Shown: positions 63,275-64,000 of the stretch, piece by piece
Numbering within the stretch: the first letter of the stretch is position 1
Layout of the letters: every line of letters begins with the position of its first letter
NCBI GenBank assembly: GCA_028288625.1
Contig: JAQBNI010000152.1
Coordinates: 1-64,000 of the forward strand
Origin: Bacteroidota bacterium
Lineage (GTDB): Bacteria > Bacteroidota > Bacteroidia > Chitinophagales > JADIYW01
Direction of reading: 5' to 3'
DNA length: 64,000 nucleotides
Made by a program: the position numbers and the translations under genes
The notes under the pieces: model-generated
The model's database searches: none
What the model saw: the letters and a program-made list of their open reading frames with translations, nothing else
Told to the model about the DNA's origin: nothing

Positions 63275-64000
63275 ATGAACGAATTAAGTAAGGAAGAACT
63301 CGCAAGATATTCACGGCATATTATTATACCGGAGTTTAACATCGTGGGACAAAAAAAATTGAAAGCTGCTAAAGTACTGGTGATCGGCACCGGCGGTTTA
63401 GGCAGCCCGATGTTATTATATCTCGCTGCTGCGGGAGTGGGCACTATTGGTATTGTGGATTTTGATGTTGTGGATGACAGTAACCTGCAGCGCCAGGTTT
63501 TATTCAGCGTCAACGATGTGGGCAGACCGAAAGTGGAAGCAGCCAAAGAAAGAATATTAGGATTAAATCCTCACGTGAATGTGATCGCGTATAATCTTCA
63601 TTTATCCAGTGTGAATGCGCTTGAAATTTTTAAGGAATACGATGTTGTGGCTGATGGAACAGATAATTTTCCCACGAGATATTTAGTGAATGATGCCTGT
63701 GTAATAACCGGCATTCCAAATGTATATGCATCTATTTTTCGTTTTGACGGACAAGTTTCTGTTTTCAATTATAAGAACGGACCAAACTATCGCGATCTAT
63801 ATCCTGAGCCACCGCCGCCGGGATTAGTGCCGAGCTGTGCAGAAGGCGGAGTATTAGGCGTGCTACCCGGAATCATTGGCAGCTTGCAGGCGAATGAAGT
63901 GATCAAAGTGATCACAGGTATTGGCGAAACATTGAGCGGAAGATTATTTGCTTTTGATGCATTGAATTTTACAACGCGCACTTTTAAAATTCAAAAAGAT
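63275..64000 (+). CDS. MoeB/ThiF-family E1-like adenylyltransferase, partial
   Basis: 242 residues visible; the gene runs off the right edge. Nucleotide-binding GTGGLGSP (38-45), SNLQRQ and D130 in DGTDNF are the adenylation signatures, and C188 in PSCAEGG is the MoeB/MoeZ cysteine. The usual CxxC zinc pair (CYRC) reads N171-Y-R-D174, so this zinc site is missing. It should adenylate the C-terminal Gly of the sulfur carrier and pass it to a sulfur donor; a rhodanese domain may follow past the edge. Confidence 0.9.
   Translation, partial: MNELSKEELARYSRHIIIPEFNIVGQKKLKAAKVLVIGTGGLGSPMLLYLAAAGVGTIGIVDFDVVDDSNLQRQVLFSVNDVGRPKVEAAKERILGLNPHVNVIAYNLHLSSVNALEIFKEYDVVADGTDNFPTRYLVNDACVITGIPNVYASIFRFDGQVSVFNYKNGPNYRDLYPEPPPPGLVPSCAEGGVLGVLPGIIGSLQANEVIKVITGIGETLSGRLFAFDALNFTTRTFKIQKD

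Overview
The window is about 40% GC and comes from a member of the Bacteroidota, most likely the Chitinophagales (Chitinophagaceae-like). The evidence is a flexirubin/aryl-polyene pigment operon, a T9SS type-B sorted CHU_C protein, genes without Shine-Dalgarno sequences, and promoters of the Bacteroidota type (TTTG - about 19 nt - TAnnTTTG). I saw no tRNA, rRNA, IS element, prophage or CRISPR array.

Region 1 (1-19394, minus strand) is a flexirubin/aryl-polyene cluster. A tyrosine/histidine ammonia-lyase gene runs off the left edge and has its own promoter. Eighteen tightly packed genes precede it in the direction of transcription. They encode hotdog dehydratases of ApeP and ApeI type, a thioesterase, two active ketosynthases, two ketosynthase-like proteins without catalytic residues, an acyl carrier protein, a deacetylase, a LolA-like carrier, a lipoprotein, a GT2-DUF2062 glycosyltransferase, a transporter-acyltransferase-methyltransferase fusion, a CrtI-like oxidoreductase, a C45 acyltransferase, a PaaK-like ligase and a flavin-dependent halogenase-like enzyme. 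Together they could start a chain from a cinnamic/coumaric acid, extend it on the carrier protein as a polyene, decorate the ring and move the product to the envelope. A ketoreductase and the dialkylresorcinol enzymes are not here and may lie left of the window.

Region 2 (19477-39341, plus strand) starts with a membrane protein of DUF2157 type. It then carries the str-S10-spc-alpha ribosomal superoperon from rpsL to rplQ, including fusA, secY, map, infA and rpoA, closed by a strong terminator. Four of its intergenic gaps hold copies of a near-identical palindrome (ATACGCAC-N4-GTGCGTAT), always just after a stop codon.

Region 3 (39482-60425) is mixed: a possible caspase-fold protein, carA, a GYF/RDD three-gene set, a giant T9SS adhesin-like protein, a FadL-like porin, an acyl-CoA dehydrogenase, a methyltransferase, enolase, a TPR protein, a DivIC/FtsB-like protein, a small lipoprotein, a sterol desaturase family protein, an M23 peptidase, a dihaem cytochrome c, a polytopic membrane protein, and Mrp and NifU-like iron-sulfur proteins.

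Region 4 (60457-64000) has pyrF, which probably starts with TTG inside a simple repeat, and then the most striking locus. A 19-residue leader peptide with five consecutive cysteines is followed by a perfect intrinsic terminator, alternative pairings that fit an attenuator, and then a cysteine synthase. Next come a JAMM peptidase, a MoaD/CysO-like ubiquitin-fold protein with a 21-residue tail after its Gly-Gly, and a MoeB-like E1 enzyme. This resembles the CysM-CysO-Mec protein-thiocarboxylate route to cysteine, here apparently controlled by cysteine through ribosome-mediated attenuation.
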